Assembly: GCA_016219225.1 (NCBI GenBank)
Contig: JACRBX010000132.1
Span: forward strand, 1 to 58,033
Length of the DNA: 58,033 nt
Direction: 5' to 3'
From: Deltaproteobacteria bacterium
GTDB taxonomy: Bacteria > Desulfobacterota > RBG-13-43-22
The notes below the pieces were generated by a model. The model made no database searches and had not been told where the DNA came from. It saw only the letters and a list, made by a program, of their open reading frames with translations. The position numbers and the translations under genes were made by a program. The stretch's first letter is position 1, and each line of letters starts with the position of its first letter. This document shows, piece after piece, positions 1 to 8,489 of the stretch.

Positions 1-73
1 AGGAGGTGTTACCGCTTTTTTTGGAAGTTCTATGCGAAAGATATTTATCAAAAAAAATTAAAGGAGATACAAA

Positions 74-1501
74 ATGAATGCGATTGGTAAGGTCGGTAGA
101 TTGCTATTAATCCTTGTCTTTATTTTATCCTTTTTTTCCTTGACAGCGGTAACCCCATCCAAAACCCTGGCAGCCAATGCCGCTTTTGATGTTAAAAAAA
201 TGGGTGATATGTCCGACTTCGATCCGAATCATCCGGTGGTCCCTTCCGGGGACACCATCAAGATCGCCGTGGTGGCCTCCTTTTCAGGACCGGCCGCTTC
301 CGTGGGAGAGTTATTCTTTGTCTGCGTCCAATGGGCGGCCCATGACATCAACAAAAGGGGCGGGATTCTGGTGGACGGCAAGAAAAAGTTGGTTCAGGTC
401 ATCAAGGCCGATCACATGTCCAAGCCGGACCAGACCAAGAAAGTCTGCGAAAGGATGGTCCTGCAGGAAAAGGTCCATGTGCTCTGGGGCACCAACGGCA
501 GCAACCTGATGAAGATCATCAACGAAGTGGCCAATAAATACAAGGTCATCGCCATCGATTCCGCGGCCTTGTCCGATGATCTTTATGATGCCACCAGCTT
601 CAGCCGTTATTCTTTCATGGCCTCCTTTTCCAACGGGGCGATCGGCAAGAGTTTTGGTTATTATTACGGACAACTCCGAAAAAAAGAGAAAAAGTTTTAC
701 ATCCTTTGCCAGGACTACATGTTCGGGCATGACCTGGCCGATGGGTTTAAAAAAGGCCTGAAAGAATACTTTCCGACGGCCCAGATCGTTGGCGAGGATT
801 ATCACAAGCTGTTTTTGACGGACTTCGCCCCTTATCTGACCAAGATCAAGGCCTCCGGGGCCGAGGTGGTTTTCACCGGGGACTGGATTCCGGACGCGGC
901 CAACCTGGTCAAGCAGGCCAGGCAGATGGGGATGAACCTGCCCTTTGCCCATATTTTTCTGAATGACGCCCCTTTCCTGGCCGAGGTCGGCGTTGAGGGC
1001 ACCAAGGGATTGATCGGGGTCAGCCAGTTTACCTCCGGCCCTTTCTTCAAAAATCCTGATGTGATTAAATTCTATAAGACCTGGAATAATCTCTGGAAGA
1101 CCAAGTGGCAAGCCCCCTTCAACACGTTACGATACGAACATTTCTACGAGACCGGCGGGGCCTACACCATGCAAATGTACTGGCTCTTCAGTGTCATCGA
1201 GCGGGCCGCCAGCCTGGACCCGGAGAAGATCATCAAGGTCTGGGAAGGGGATACCTACCAGGACTTGCTGGGTACGGTCATGAAGATGAGACCTTGCGAT
1301 CACAAGGTCATTCAAGACTATTACATCGCCGAATATGTGCCGCCGGCACAACAAAAGGCAGCTTTTAATATGCCTCCCTATTATTGGTATAATAATACTT
1401 CTTTTTCCGGTCCGATTACCACGATCCCGGCCGCTAAGATCTTGCCCTTGATGGACCCGAATCTGGATCGGTGCAAAGGAAAGAGCCCAGCAGGGGATTA
1501 A
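74..1501 (+). CDS. ABC transporter substrate-binding protein (periplasmic binding protein type 1)
   Basis: The 475-residue protein has a secretion signal (about residues 1-34, hydrophobic core LLLILVFILSFFSLTAV, cleavage near TLAANA). It then shows the opening strand of the leucine/amide-type receptor fold (IKIAVVASFSGPAASVGE, about 63-80) and the two-lobe organisation of branched-chain amino acid, amide or urea receptors. It would bind a small ligand in the periplasm and deliver it to a LivHMGF-type permease, none of which lies in the window. A good ribosome site (aaggag) precedes the ATG. The ligand cannot be read from sequence. The gene ends before a strong hairpin at 1561-1599, so it is probably the last gene of an operon starting outside the window. 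Confidence 0.85.
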   Translation: MNAIGKVGRLLLILVFILSFFSLTAVTPSKTLAANAAFDVKKMGDMSDFDPNHPVVPSGDTIKIAVVASFSGPAASVGELFFVCVQWAAHDINKRGGILVDGKKKLVQVIKADHMSKPDQTKKVCERMVLQEKVHVLWGTNGSNLMKIINEVANKYKVIAIDSAALSDDLYDATSFSRYSFMASFSNGAIGKSFGYYYGQLRKKEKKFYILCQDYMFGHDLADGFKKGLKEYFPTAQIVGEDYHKLFLTDFAPYLTKIKASGAEVVFTGDWIPDAANLVKQARQMGMNLPFAHIFLNDAPFLAEVGVEGTKGLIGVSQFTSGPFFKNPDVIKFYKTWNNLWKTKWQAPFNTLRYEHFYETGGAYTMQMYWLFSVIERAASLDPEKIIKVWEGDTYQDLLGTVMKMRPCDHKVIQDYYIAEYVPPAQQKAAFNMPPYYWYNNTSFSGPITTIPAAKILPLMDPNLDRCKGKSPAGD

Positions 1502-1560
1502 AAGGTCTGTGAATTTTGGAATCCAGAAAAAAGGAGCCAGAATTCAGAATAAACCTATAA

Positions 1561-1599
1561 CCCTCCTTCTCCCTATCCGATGGGTAGGGTGAAGGAGGG
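1561..1599. terminator. Hairpin between convergent genes
   Basis: The outer arms CCCTCCTTC and GAAGGAGGG pair perfectly, and an inner CCCTA/TAGGG stem continues the helix. It lies between the stop of the substrate-binding protein and the stop of tex. There is no U-tract on either side, so it is a terminator or mRNA 3'-end hairpin by position only. Confidence 0.5.
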
Positions 1600-1621
1600 G
1601 ACCTGAATAAAAGAAAGCGGA

Positions 1622-3892
1622 TTAAGACTTAAATTTCCGGTCGCCCAAGGCGGCCGCAAAGGGGTTGTTGGTAAAAACGCTTTTGAGTTTCCTGTCCTTT
1701 TCCGGCCTTTTTTCTTCCTTCTTTTTCTCCTGGTTTTTTGACTGTCCTTCGGATCGGGGACGACCGGTTTTCATTGAAAGAGAAATCCGTTTTCTGGGCA
1801 GATCAACCTCCAGAACCGTAACCGATACATTTTGATGGACCTTGACCACCTCCGCCGGGTTTTTCACAAACCGGTCGGAAAGTTCGCTGATATGGACCAG
1901 TCCGTCCTGATGGACTCCGATATCGACAAAGACCCCGAAGGCCGTGATGTTGGTCACGATGCCCGGGAGTTTCATGCCGGGCTTGACATCCTCTATCTTT
2001 TCAACCCCTTCGGTGAACCGGAAGACTTCGAACAACTCCCTTGGATCGCGGCCTGGCTTGGAGAGCTCCGCCATGATATCTTTAAGGGTAGGAAGGCCCA
2101 CTTTTTCCGAGATATAGTGCTTCAGATCGATTTTATTCCGGATGATCTCGTCGTGCATCAGGTCCAGGACCGAGCACCCCAGGTCCCGGGCCATGGCATC
2201 GACAATGGGATAGCTTTCCGGGTGGACGGCGCTTCCGTCCAGGGGGTTTTCTCCGTCCCGAATCCTTAGAAACCCACCGGCCTGTTCAAAGGCCTTGGGT
2301 CCTAAACGAGGGACCTGTTTCAATTCTTCCCTGGACTTAAAAGGCCCGTGTTCATTCCGGTATTCGACAATCCCCTTAGCTAATTGAGGTCCCAAACCGG
2401 AGACATAGGCCAGTAACTGTTTGCTGGAGGTATTGACTTCCACCCCCACATGATTGACACAACTGACCACGACGTCATCGAGGCTCTTTCTTAAATCACC
2501 CTGGTCCACATCGTGTTGATATTGGCCGACCCCGATGGATTTGGGATCGATCTTGACCAGTTCGGCCAGGGGGTCCATCAATCTCCGGCCGATGGAAACG
2601 GAACCTCGGACCGTCACATCCTGATCCGGAAATTCCTCCCGGGCGGCTTCCGAGGCCGAATAGATAGAAGCCCCGCTTTCATTGACCATGACGACCTGAA
2701 TGGTCTTGGAGAGGTTGAGACTCCGGATGAAAGCCTCCGTCTCTCTCCCTGCCGTGCCATTCCCAATGGCAATGGCCTCAATGCCGAATCGCCGGCACAG
2801 GTCGAGGATTTTCAAAGCGGCCTCAGTGGTCCCTTTTTCGGAAAGCAGAAAAATCATTTCGTGATGGAGCAGCTTGCCCTGACGGTCAAGGCAGACCACT
2901 TTACAACCGGTCCGGAACCCGGGATCGATGGCCAGAACATTTTTTTGACCCAGGGGCGATGCCAGAAGCAGTTGTCTAAGGTTTTCGACAAAGACCCTTA
3001 TGGCTTCTTCATCGGCCCGCTTTTTAGTGGCCAGGCGGATCTCGGTTTCCATGGAGGGGGAGAGCAGTCTTTTGTAGCTGTCGTGAACGGCCATTTTGAC
3101 CTGTTCGGAGGCCAATCCTTCTCCTTTGACAAAAAGGCTTTCAAGGATGCTAATGGCTTCTTCCTCAGGGGGCAAGACCCGCATGAGGAGAAAGCCTTCC
3201 TTTTCCCCCCGCCTCATGGCCAGGATCCGGTGAGATGGTGCCGTAGCCGCCTCCTCCTCCCAGCCGAAGTAATCTTTGTACTTGACCCCTTCAGCCTCTT
3301 TTTCCGGGATAACCTTAGACTTAAAAACAGCACGGGAAGCATAAAAATCACGCAGTTGGGTCCGGGCGGTCTGGTCTTCATTAACCCATTCGGCGATGAT
3401 GTCGCGGGCCCCGGACAGGGCTTCTTCCGGGCCGTCAACACCCTTTTCCGGATCGACAAAAGCTGCCGCGGCGGCCGTCGGATCGGTTTCTTCCTGGGCA
3501 AAAAGCAGTTGGGCCAAAGGCTCCAACCCTTTTTCCCTGGCAATCGTCGCACGGGTCCGGCGTTTGGGACGGTAGGGCAAATAGATATCTTCCAAGACGA
3601 CCAGGGTTTCGGCCGCCAGGATCTTCTCCTTTATCTCATCGGTAAGCAGTTTACGTTCGTCAAGGGATTTGAGGATAGCTTCGCGGCGTTTGTCCAGCTC
3701 CTGGAGTTGGGCCATCCGGTCGCGAATCGATTGGATGGCTACCTCGTCCAGGGAACCGGTGGCTTCTTTCCGATAACGGGCGATGAATGGGACAGTGGCC
3801 CCTTCATTCAATAAGTCGGCGGTGGCCTGGACCTGTTGGGGGGCAAGACTTAATTCCTGGGCAATCTTGAAAATATGGTTCTGGTTCGTCAT
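1622..3892 (-). CDS. tex: Tex-family S1 RNA-binding protein
   Basis: A 756-residue cytoplasmic protein with the complete Tex architecture: N-terminal helical/HTH part (SLAPQQVQATADLLNEGATV), YqgF/RNase-H-like domain (NVLAIDPGFRTGCKVVCLD), helix-hairpin-helix region (VNTSSKQLLAYVSGLG) and C-terminal S1 domain (PGIVTNITAFGVFVDIG ... HQDGLVHISELS). Tex proteins bind nucleic acid and act around transcription and RNA metabolism. The ATG at 3892 is chosen because homologues begin close to it and the 24 upstream in-frame residues are hydrophobic and atypical. A lysine/glutamate-rich tail follows S1. Length agrees with the family. Confidence 0.95.
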   Translation of the reverse strand: MTNQNHIFKIAQELSLAPQQVQATADLLNEGATVPFIARYRKEATGSLDEVAIQSIRDRMAQLQELDKRREAILKSLDERKLLTDEIKEKILAAETLVVLEDIYLPYRPKRRTRATIAREKGLEPLAQLLFAQEETDPTAAAAAFVDPEKGVDGPEEALSGARDIIAEWVNEDQTARTQLRDFYASRAVFKSKVIPEKEAEGVKYKDYFGWEEEAATAPSHRILAMRRGEKEGFLLMRVLPPEEEAISILESLFVKGEGLASEQVKMAVHDSYKRLLSPSMETEIRLATKKRADEEAIRVFVENLRQLLLASPLGQKNVLAIDPGFRTGCKVVCLDRQGKLLHHEMIFLLSEKGTTEAALKILDLCRRFGIEAIAIGNGTAGRETEAFIRSLNLSKTIQVVMVNESGASIYSASEAAREEFPDQDVTVRGSVSIGRRLMDPLAELVKIDPKSIGVGQYQHDVDQGDLRKSLDDVVVSCVNHVGVEVNTSSKQLLAYVSGLGPQLAKGIVEYRNEHGPFKSREELKQVPRLGPKAFEQAGGFLRIRDGENPLDGSAVHPESYPIVDAMARDLGCSVLDLMHDEIIRNKIDLKHYISEKVGLPTLKDIMAELSKPGRDPRELFEVFRFTEGVEKIEDVKPGMKLPGIVTNITAFGVFVDIGVHQDGLVHISELSDRFVKNPAEVVKVHQNVSVTVLEVDLPRKRISLSMKTGRPRSEGQSKNQEKKKEEKRPEKDRKLKSVFTNNPFAAALGDRKFKS

Positions 3893-4137
3893 AATAAAAA
3901 GAACTCCGATGTTTAGGAAGGATGAAAAAACTAAAAGAAGTGGAGTATAAAATGCGAAGTCCAAAGGGTCAAGGAGAAAATAATATTTTCTCCGCCTACT
4001 CAGGTTTAGAATTAAATATACAGGCTATACCTTATTTACCTTAATAACCAATTCGTGTAAAAATAAAATCAATATGAAAATTTAAGAGGAACTTCAAAAA
4101 AAACCATAAAGAGTTTGAAAAACGATTTAAAGAACAA

Positions 4138-4896
4138 ATGGCTGAATTGGTTGATACTGACAGGCATTCCCCGCAAGGGATAAAAGGACGGGAACCGGTG
4201 GAGGAGGCCCTGGCGGTGTCGGAAAAACGTCTTCGCTATCTTTCCTCGCAAATTTTAACCGCCCAGGAAAATGAGAGGAAACGGGTGGCCCAAGAACTCC
4301 ATGACGGCATTGAGCAATATTTAAGCGCCATTAAATATCGGGTGGAAGATGCCATTCAACGATTAGGCCGTGAGGACACGGGAAAAGTCAAGGAAGGTCT
4401 AAAGATAATTATTCCCGTCATTCAAGAAGCGGTCGAAGAAGTTCGAAGGATTTGCATGGATATGATCCCGCATTCTCTGGAAAGTTCAGGGATCCTGGCG
4501 ACGATATCCCGGTTTTGCCGGGAATTCCAGACTAAACATCCAGCCATCCGAATCAACTCCAAGATTTCTATTAAAGAAAACGATGTCCCGGTCTTACTGA
4601 AGAGTGTAATCTTCAGGATTGTCCAAGAAGCCTTGAACAATGTCGCCCGGCATAGCGAGGCTGATGCGGTCTCCTTATCCCTCGGGAGGCGGGGGGAAAA
4701 TTTAATTTTAACGATCAAGGATAATGGGCTGGGATTTGATCAGCGGAAAATATCTCCCATTGCCAATTTCGGGCGAGGATTAGGTCTTGTCAGTATGAAG
4801 GAAAGGGCCAACCTTTCGGGGGGTAGATTAACAATCCGGTCCGTTTCCGGTACTGGAACTCAGGTTAAGGCCGTTTGGAAAATTTTTTCCGGATAA
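4138..4896 (+). CDS. Sensor histidine kinase, NarX/DegS type (HisKA_3 + HATPase)
   Basis: A 252-residue soluble kinase. The HisKA_3 dimerisation/phosphoacceptor segment has the predicted phospho-His at residue 55 (AQELHDGIEQ). The ATPase domain follows, with the N-box (FRIVQEALNNVARHSEA) and G-boxes (DNGLGFD; GRGLGLVSMKERA). No transmembrane or recognisable sensor domain is present; only a short amphipathic leader precedes the phosphoacceptor. The frame stays open for about 20 codons upstream (to 4078) with coiled-coil-like sequence but no ATG, and the ribosome site at 4138 is weak, so the N-terminus may be truncated or start elsewhere. It converges on the response regulator gene at 4914, its probable partner. 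Confidence 0.85.
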   Translation: MAELVDTDRHSPQGIKGREPVEEALAVSEKRLRYLSSQILTAQENERKRVAQELHDGIEQYLSAIKYRVEDAIQRLGREDTGKVKEGLKIIIPVIQEAVEEVRRICMDMIPHSLESSGILATISRFCREFQTKHPAIRINSKISIKENDVPVLLKSVIFRIVQEALNNVARHSEADAVSLSLGRRGENLILTIKDNGLGFDQRKISPIANFGRGLGLVSMKERANLSGGRLTIRSVSGTGTQVKAVWKIFSG

Positions 4897-4913
4897 GGTG
4901 CGTGCCTAAAAAT

Positions 4914-5570
4914 CTATTTGGCGATTAGTCCTTTCTCCAATGCAAAGGCCGTCAAAGCTGAAGTGCTATGGAGATTTAATTTGCTCATGAGATTGGATCG
5001 ATGTTTTTCCACGGTTTTAGGGCTGATGCAAAGGAACTCGGCGATTTCTTTGTTTTTATAACCCTCGCCGATCAGTTTGAGGATCCCTCTCTCCCTTTGG
5101 GTCAGGGTCTCCCAGGAAGATTTGGATTTTAACGGGTCTTTTCCTTCCAGATAACCTTCTATGACCATTTTGGATATTCCAGGACTGAGATAGCGCTTTC
5201 CGAGAAAAACACTCTTTATGGCGGTTATCAAATCGCTGTGAGTCGAATCCTTTAAGATATACCCGTCTGCACCGGCCCTCAGGGCAGCCAATACGTATTC
5301 TTCGGTTTTATGAACCGTCAGGGCCATAATTTTTGTGGCAGGATGGCGTTTTTTGATTTCTTTGATAGACTCAATTCCGTCCATTCTGGGCATGGAAAGA
5401 TCAATTAAAACCAAATCCGGTGAAAATTTTTCTATCCCCTGTATCGCCTCAAGTCCATCGGCGGCCTCCCCGATAATTTCAAAATCCGGGCAGGAGGACA
5501 AAAGGAGCTTTAATCCCTCCCTGAGAATGGTATGGTCTTCAGCAATGAATATTCGCTTTTTTTCTCCCAT
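4914..5570 (-). CDS. LuxR/NarL-family response regulator
   Basis: A 218-residue two-domain regulator. The receiver has acidic residues E11/D12, phospho-acceptor D57 (LVLIDLSMP) and the conserved Lys in LKDSTHSDL. The C-terminal LuxR-type HTH has LTQRERGILKLIGEGYKNKEIAEFL and SPKTVEKHRSNLMSKL. The ATG at 5570 is preferred over an upstream TTG at 5603 because homologues start at this point and GAGG precedes it. It is convergent with the kinase at 4138, an unusual layout for a pair that normally shares an operon. A spaced inverted AAATACAG/CTGTATTT pair sits upstream and recurs before the secreted protein genes at 7842 and 9453, making these candidate targets. Confidence 0.9.
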   Translation of the reverse strand: MGEKKRIFIAEDHTILREGLKLLLSSCPDFEIIGEAADGLEAIQGIEKFSPDLVLIDLSMPRMDGIESIKEIKKRHPATKIMALTVHKTEEYVLAALRAGADGYILKDSTHSDLITAIKSVFLGKRYLSPGISKMVIEGYLEGKDPLKSKSSWETLTQRERGILKLIGEGYKNKEIAEFLCISPKTVEKHRSNLMSKLNLHSTSALTAFALEKGLIAK

Positions 5571-5591
5571 CTTCCTCACTCCTGCTGGATA

Positions 5592-5635
5592 AAATACAGA
5601 CAATTAAACAGCAATATACTCTAATTACTGTATTT
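5592..5635. promoter_or_regulatory. Spaced inverted repeat AAATACAG...CTGTATTT upstream of the response regulator
   Basis: Half-site AAATACAG (5592-5599) and its exact reverse complement CTGTATTT (5628-5635) flank AT-rich DNA in the divergent region between the regulator (minus) and the gene at 5834 (plus). Near-identical half-sites occur at 7626-7650 and 9260-9284. An autoregulatory operator is inferred, not shown. Confidence 0.35.
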
Positions 5636-5833
5636 ATTATTATAAAGTTATTTTTTAGAATAACAAACAAAATAATTCATTCTTCCTGATTTTATATTGA
5701 GGGGTACTTTAAAATAGAAACGGAAAATAGACAAGAAGATTCGCGACTGGGAGCCCTTAATATTCATTCAGGAGCCCGTTATGGGTTTTTAATGGCTAAT
5801 TGTATGAATTTATTCTTTTATGAGGAGGAATCA

Positions 5834-6112
5834 ATGGGACGTACTATCAATTCAGTAGAGTATTGGCTGTCAATGAACCTTCAAGAAAGGATTGACTGTC
5901 CTTATCAGCCTGGAAATTTAAAGATTTCAAAGCAGGCCTGCCAGAAAAGGTATAAGGCCTCAGAGAAGGCAAAAGCTGACCTGATTAGTCGGGGTGACCT
6001 TTTTACCTATACCGTAGGACAGGGACTTTTGCGTTGCAAGAGTTGCCCGATTGTAAAAGGGTTGTCGGATAAGTCGATAGAGGCCCCGCTGAGCCCTTTA
6101 AGTCATTATTAA
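5834..6112 (+). CDS. Small cysteine-containing protein of unknown function
   Basis: A 92-residue protein from an ATG with an excellent ribosome site (gaggaggaa, 3-nt gap); an upstream in-frame start at 5792 lacks one. It carries dispersed cysteines (RIDCPYQPG, KQACQKRY) and a CxxC pair near the C-terminus (LLRCKSCPIVKG), a pattern compatible with a small metal-binding or redox-sensing module. No signal peptide or membrane segment is visible. It is divergent from the response regulator and has no partner in the same direction. Function is not assigned. Confidence 0.6.
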   Translation: MGRTINSVEYWLSMNLQERIDCPYQPGNLKISKQACQKRYKASEKAKADLISRGDLFTYTVGQGLLRCKSCPIVKGLSDKSIEAPLSPLSHY

Positions 6113-6216
6113 AAGAATCCATCTTCCCAGATGGTTTGATTTTGGAGAGGATCACCATGTCAATAAAGATAAAAGAAAAGGTACGGAAAACCTGGTCGTG
6201 CGGGTGTAAGACAGAA

Positions 6217-6276
6217 AAAAGAGACCCCGGTCATCACCGGACAAGACCTTTTCTCCGGGATTCCAGAGTCTCTTTA
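6217..6276. terminator. Candidate bidirectional terminator
   Basis: Outer arms AAAGAGAC and GTCTCTTT are complementary and enclose a local CCGGT-catc-ACCGG hairpin. A-rich and T-rich flanks lie on either side. It sits downstream of both the plus-strand gene ending at 6112 and the minus-strand cupin gene ending at 6290. Confidence 0.35.
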
Positions 6277-6289
6277 TTGTATTCGAAGC

Positions 6290-6658
6290 TTATTTTTTTA
6301 CGGACGCCTTGGCATAATCGACCATTCCTTGAAAATCGACCACCACCACCGGTTCGTCTCCGACCACCCAGGCATCGTGCCCGGGTGGCAATAAGGAGAC
6401 CTCCCCGGCCTTTAAATCAGCCTGGGTCCCGTCGTCCATTAGAACTCTCAAAGTTCCGGAGAGATGATATTGGAAATGGGGTGCCTCACAGCTTTTGGTA
6501 TTAACCAGGGGTTTAACCGATTCGGACCATTTCCAACCCGGCTGAAAGGTCGCCCGGCCCACAGTCGCCCCTCCAATATTAATGAGTTCCAATTTGCCTT
6601 TATCAAAGGTCCTTACTTCATCGGGAACGTTCAAACTTTTTACTTCCATCTTTTCCAT
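6290..6658 (-). CDS. Cupin-domain protein
   Basis: A 122-residue single cupin barrel. Motif 1 is degenerate (FQPGWKWSESV ... APHFQYHLSGTLRVLMDDG) and motif 2 is recognisable (LKAGEVSLLPPGHDAWVVGDEP). The final strands and short helix (VVVVDFQGMVDYAK) resemble small cupins annotated as ethanolamine-utilisation or anti-sigma-type cupins. Metal-ligand histidines are only partly conserved, so an enzymatic role cannot be asserted. It has a strong ribosome site (GGGAGGG) and is the last gene of a three-gene minus-strand run with 6698 and 7007. Confidence 0.75.
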   Translation of the reverse strand: MEKMEVKSLNVPDEVRTFDKGKLELINIGGATVGRATFQPGWKWSESVKPLVNTKSCEAPHFQYHLSGTLRVLMDDGTQADLKAGEVSLLPPGHDAWVVGDEPVVVVDFQGMVDYAKASVKK

Positions 6659-6697
6659 TTTTAGTCCCTCCCAAGAATGTCGGTCGCAACATTCCTC

Positions 6698-6958
6698 TCA
6701 GGTGTAAATAAAAACATATTCTCCGTTATTAATGACAAACTTTCCCTGCCCCCCATGGTGGATCCCGTATTCCTCCCACCCGGTAATGTTTTCGGCATTG
6801 CATTCTACTTCAGAAGGGGAATGTTTGTTTTTATTTTTATCGAACCAGGCCATTAAAGAGGTTTCCTGATTCAATCCTTTGGCGACGGCCCAAGAAATAT
6901 TCCGGGCGGTTTCGAAATCCAATTGGACATTCTCGATGTTAATAGGAATGGTTTTCAT
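6698..6958 (-). CDS. Small AF1514-like (DUF5619-type) protein
   Basis: An 86-residue soluble protein. It opens with a beta strand and helix (VQLDFETARNISWAVAKGL), has a SLMAWFDKNKNKHSP segment followed by a conserved-looking cysteine (VECNAE), and ends in two strands (GKFVINNGEYVFIYT). This pattern resembles the AF1514/DUF5619 family of anaerobic archaea and bacteria. Function is unknown. It is the middle gene of the small minus-strand cluster 7007-6698-6290, with gaps of about 40-50 bp. The family assignment is from memory of the fold pattern, so moderately sure. Confidence 0.6.
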   Translation of the reverse strand: MKTIPINIENVQLDFETARNISWAVAKGLNQETSLMAWFDKNKNKHSPSEVECNAENITGWEEYGIHHGGQGKFVINNGEYVFIYT

Positions 6959-7006
6959 GGTTGCTCCTTTCTGGTTGTTTGAAATTCCCTTTGTTTCCGG
7001 CTTGCG

Positions 7007-7336
7007 TTATGATTTTTCCTCGAACCCCTTGGCGGCCTTAATCGATTTAAATCGCGCATAATGGTCATGCAGGCGTTTTCTTAGATTTCCAATCTTTTTG
7101 GAATATTCTTCCGATGCCCCTCGAGGTTCGCTGATCGAAAAGACAAAGTTAGACAAATCATCTATCACATGTTCAATGGCCCTGGCCCATTCTCCGGTTA
7201 CCTGGGAAGACATATTTTCCGCTTCGGTTAATTTTTCATCAAGCATTTGGATGGATTTTTCCAGGTTGTCAATAAAACCTTTCCAGGCATCGGTTACGCA
7301 ACACTGGAGATCGATATGTCCCATAATAGTTTCCAT
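7007..7336 (-). CDS. Hypothetical helical protein
   Basis: A 109-residue protein, almost entirely predicted helix, with heptad-like stretches (FIDNLEKSIQMLDEKLTEAE; SKKIGNLRKRLHDHYARF). There is no signal peptide or known motif apart from a lone N-terminal CC. The first ATG is preceded by a GGGGGAA ribosome site. It is the promoter-proximal gene of the minus-strand trio with the DUF5619-like and cupin proteins. Function cannot be assigned. Confidence 0.55.
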   Translation of the reverse strand: METIMGHIDLQCCVTDAWKGFIDNLEKSIQMLDEKLTEAENMSSQVTGEWARAIEHVIDDLSNFVFSISEPRGASEEYSKKIGNLRKRLHDHYARFKSIKAAKGFEEKS

Positions 7337-7625
7337 AGTTCCCCCTTTTTCTAAGCCATTTATTTAATAAACTAACCCCTTTTTAATTTTCATCATTGGT
7401 GAAAAAGAGAAGGAAGTAAATAGTATCCATTCTGTATATTTTTTTAAAAATAACCTTATTTTGATCAAACCGACAGGACTGAAAAAAGGGGCTTCGGTTT
7501 TGCGGAGAGTTTAATCGGCCGGATATCCGCCGCCTGATCTTTGAATGGGCCTGTTCCGGAAAAAATAAGAAAATAAAAGGGATAATATTTAAAAAACGCT
7601 TTAAATTACAGTATTTTTATTAAAA

Positions 7626-7650
7626 AAATACAGGGTTCACCCTATTTATT
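7626..7650 (+). promoter_or_regulatory. Imperfect palindrome in promoter of the secreted protein at 7842
   Basis: AAATACAGGG and CCCTATTT form an imperfect inverted repeat around ttca. Fourteen bases after TATTTATTCT comes TTATATT, a candidate -10 box. The same blocks with the same 14-base gap occur at 9260-9310 upstream of the paralogue, and a TACAGT box precedes both. Confidence 0.45.
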
Positions 7651-7680
7651 CTAAATTCTAAACTGTTTATATTATACTTA

Positions 7681-7752
7681 AAAATAAGGCATGCCCATAA
7701 CAACACCGGCAACAATAAAAATAAGGCATGCCAATAACATCCCGGCAACAAT
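7681..7752 (+). repeat. Two-copy tandem repeat, about 36 bp per unit
   Basis: Copies at 7681-7716 and 7717-7752 share AAAATAAGGCATGCC and CCGGCAACAAT with a few internal differences. They lie in the likely 5' leader of the secreted protein gene at 7842 and are absent upstream of its paralogue at 9453. Confidence 0.7.
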
Positions 7753-7841
7753 AAGATTTAGATCGTTTGGTAGTTTGAAGTAAAAAATTTTAGGCCCGCA
7801 AGTTTCGTAGCGGAGCTACTTAAAAGGAGGGAGGTGAAAAA

Positions 7842-8243
7842 ATGATGAATTTCAAAAAGTATTGTTTAGTCCTGGGCGTATTGGTGGCGTTGTTAGTCCC
7901 TGCTTTGGTAGCCAATGCTGAAATGATGTCGGTAACCGGTAAGATCACCGGTTTTACTTGTCTGACCAGAGGGTATATTTGCCCGATCGACAAAGCCGAT
8001 CCGATGATTAATTTGGAAAAGGATTTTGTGCTGGTTACGGCGAGCGGTGAATATTATTTCATGCCGAATATCAGCATCGGCCTTAAAGCCAGACACGCCC
8101 TGGAGGTCGTCACCGTGAGTGGGGATGTTAACGCCAAGTACAAATCCATTAAGGTGAATACCATGTCGGTCGGCGGTAAAGAGGTTTACAGCAAGGCGGC
8201 AGAAGACAAAATGTTTGAAGAGTTGAACAAACCTGCCCCTTAA
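7842..8243 (+). CDS. Small secreted OB-fold-like protein, copy 1
   Basis: A 133-residue protein with a clear Sec signal peptide (MMNFKKYCLVLGVLVALLVPALVANA). The mature part is beta-rich (VTGKITGFTC ... KDFVLVTASGEYYFMPNIS ... VVTVSGDVN), similar in rhythm to small bacterial OB-fold proteins, with a distinctive CLTRGYICPIDKADPM segment holding two cysteines that could form a disulfide or bind metal. It is strongly similar to the product at 9453, including identical CLTRGYICPIDKADPMINLE. The ribosome site is AGGAGGGAGGT. Function is unknown; a periplasmic location is predicted. The promoter palindrome and downstream hairpin are duplicated with the gene. Confidence 0.7.
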   Translation: MMNFKKYCLVLGVLVALLVPALVANAEMMSVTGKITGFTCLTRGYICPIDKADPMINLEKDFVLVTASGEYYFMPNISIGLKARHALEVVTVSGDVNAKYKSIKVNTMSVGGKEVYSKAAEDKMFEELNKPAP

Positions 8244-8252
8244 CCTTTAGAA

Positions 8253-8282
8253 GAGAGGTGGCGGTCCTGGCCGTCACCTCTC
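8253..8282 (+). terminator. Terminator-like hairpin after copy 1
   Basis: Arms GAGAGGTGGCGG and CCGTCACCTCTC form a 12-bp stem (one G-U pair) with a 6-base loop just after the stop codon. There is no long U-tract. A near-identical hairpin follows the paralogue (9861-9890). Confidence 0.6.
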
Positions 8283-8489
8283 AATCATTGAATCTTGTCT
8301 AATCCGTTCTATACATGTCCATATCCGATAAGCCGTTAACCCTAATCATTCTCTTCTCTTTCTCGGCAGGAAAGCTGTCGGGCCCAAGGGAACCAGGAGG
8401 GAAGGGATAAAGTCGGTCAGAGTATTATTAAAAAGAATACGATGGAGGACCAAAAGGGTGCTGTTAACGATTTCCCTGATTGTTGAAAT

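Larger units (their letters stand above)
7337..7841. other. 505-bp AT-rich regulatory region
   Basis: There is no plausible coding sequence. It holds the promoter of the minus-strand trio, a palindrome-containing promoter for the secreted protein at 7842 (7609-7677), a two-copy 36-bp tandem repeat (7681-7752), and a short hairpin with arms GTAGC/GCTAC just before the ribosome site. Confidence 0.6.

Noticed and set aside
311-1111. Minus-strand open frame of about 266 codons within the substrate-binding protein gene
   Set aside because: It lies fully opposite a convincing secreted binding protein and has no domain or ribosome site.
2513-3814. Long plus-strand open frame (over 430 codons) opposite tex
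   Set aside because: It mirrors the codon bias of the well-supported tex gene, has no recognisable domain, and contains low-complexity Gly/Phe runs typical of antisense shadows.
6136-6504. Plus-strand frame encoding an Arg/Pro-rich 122-residue product
   Set aside because: Most of it is opposite the cupin gene and its candidate terminator; composition is that of a shadow frame.
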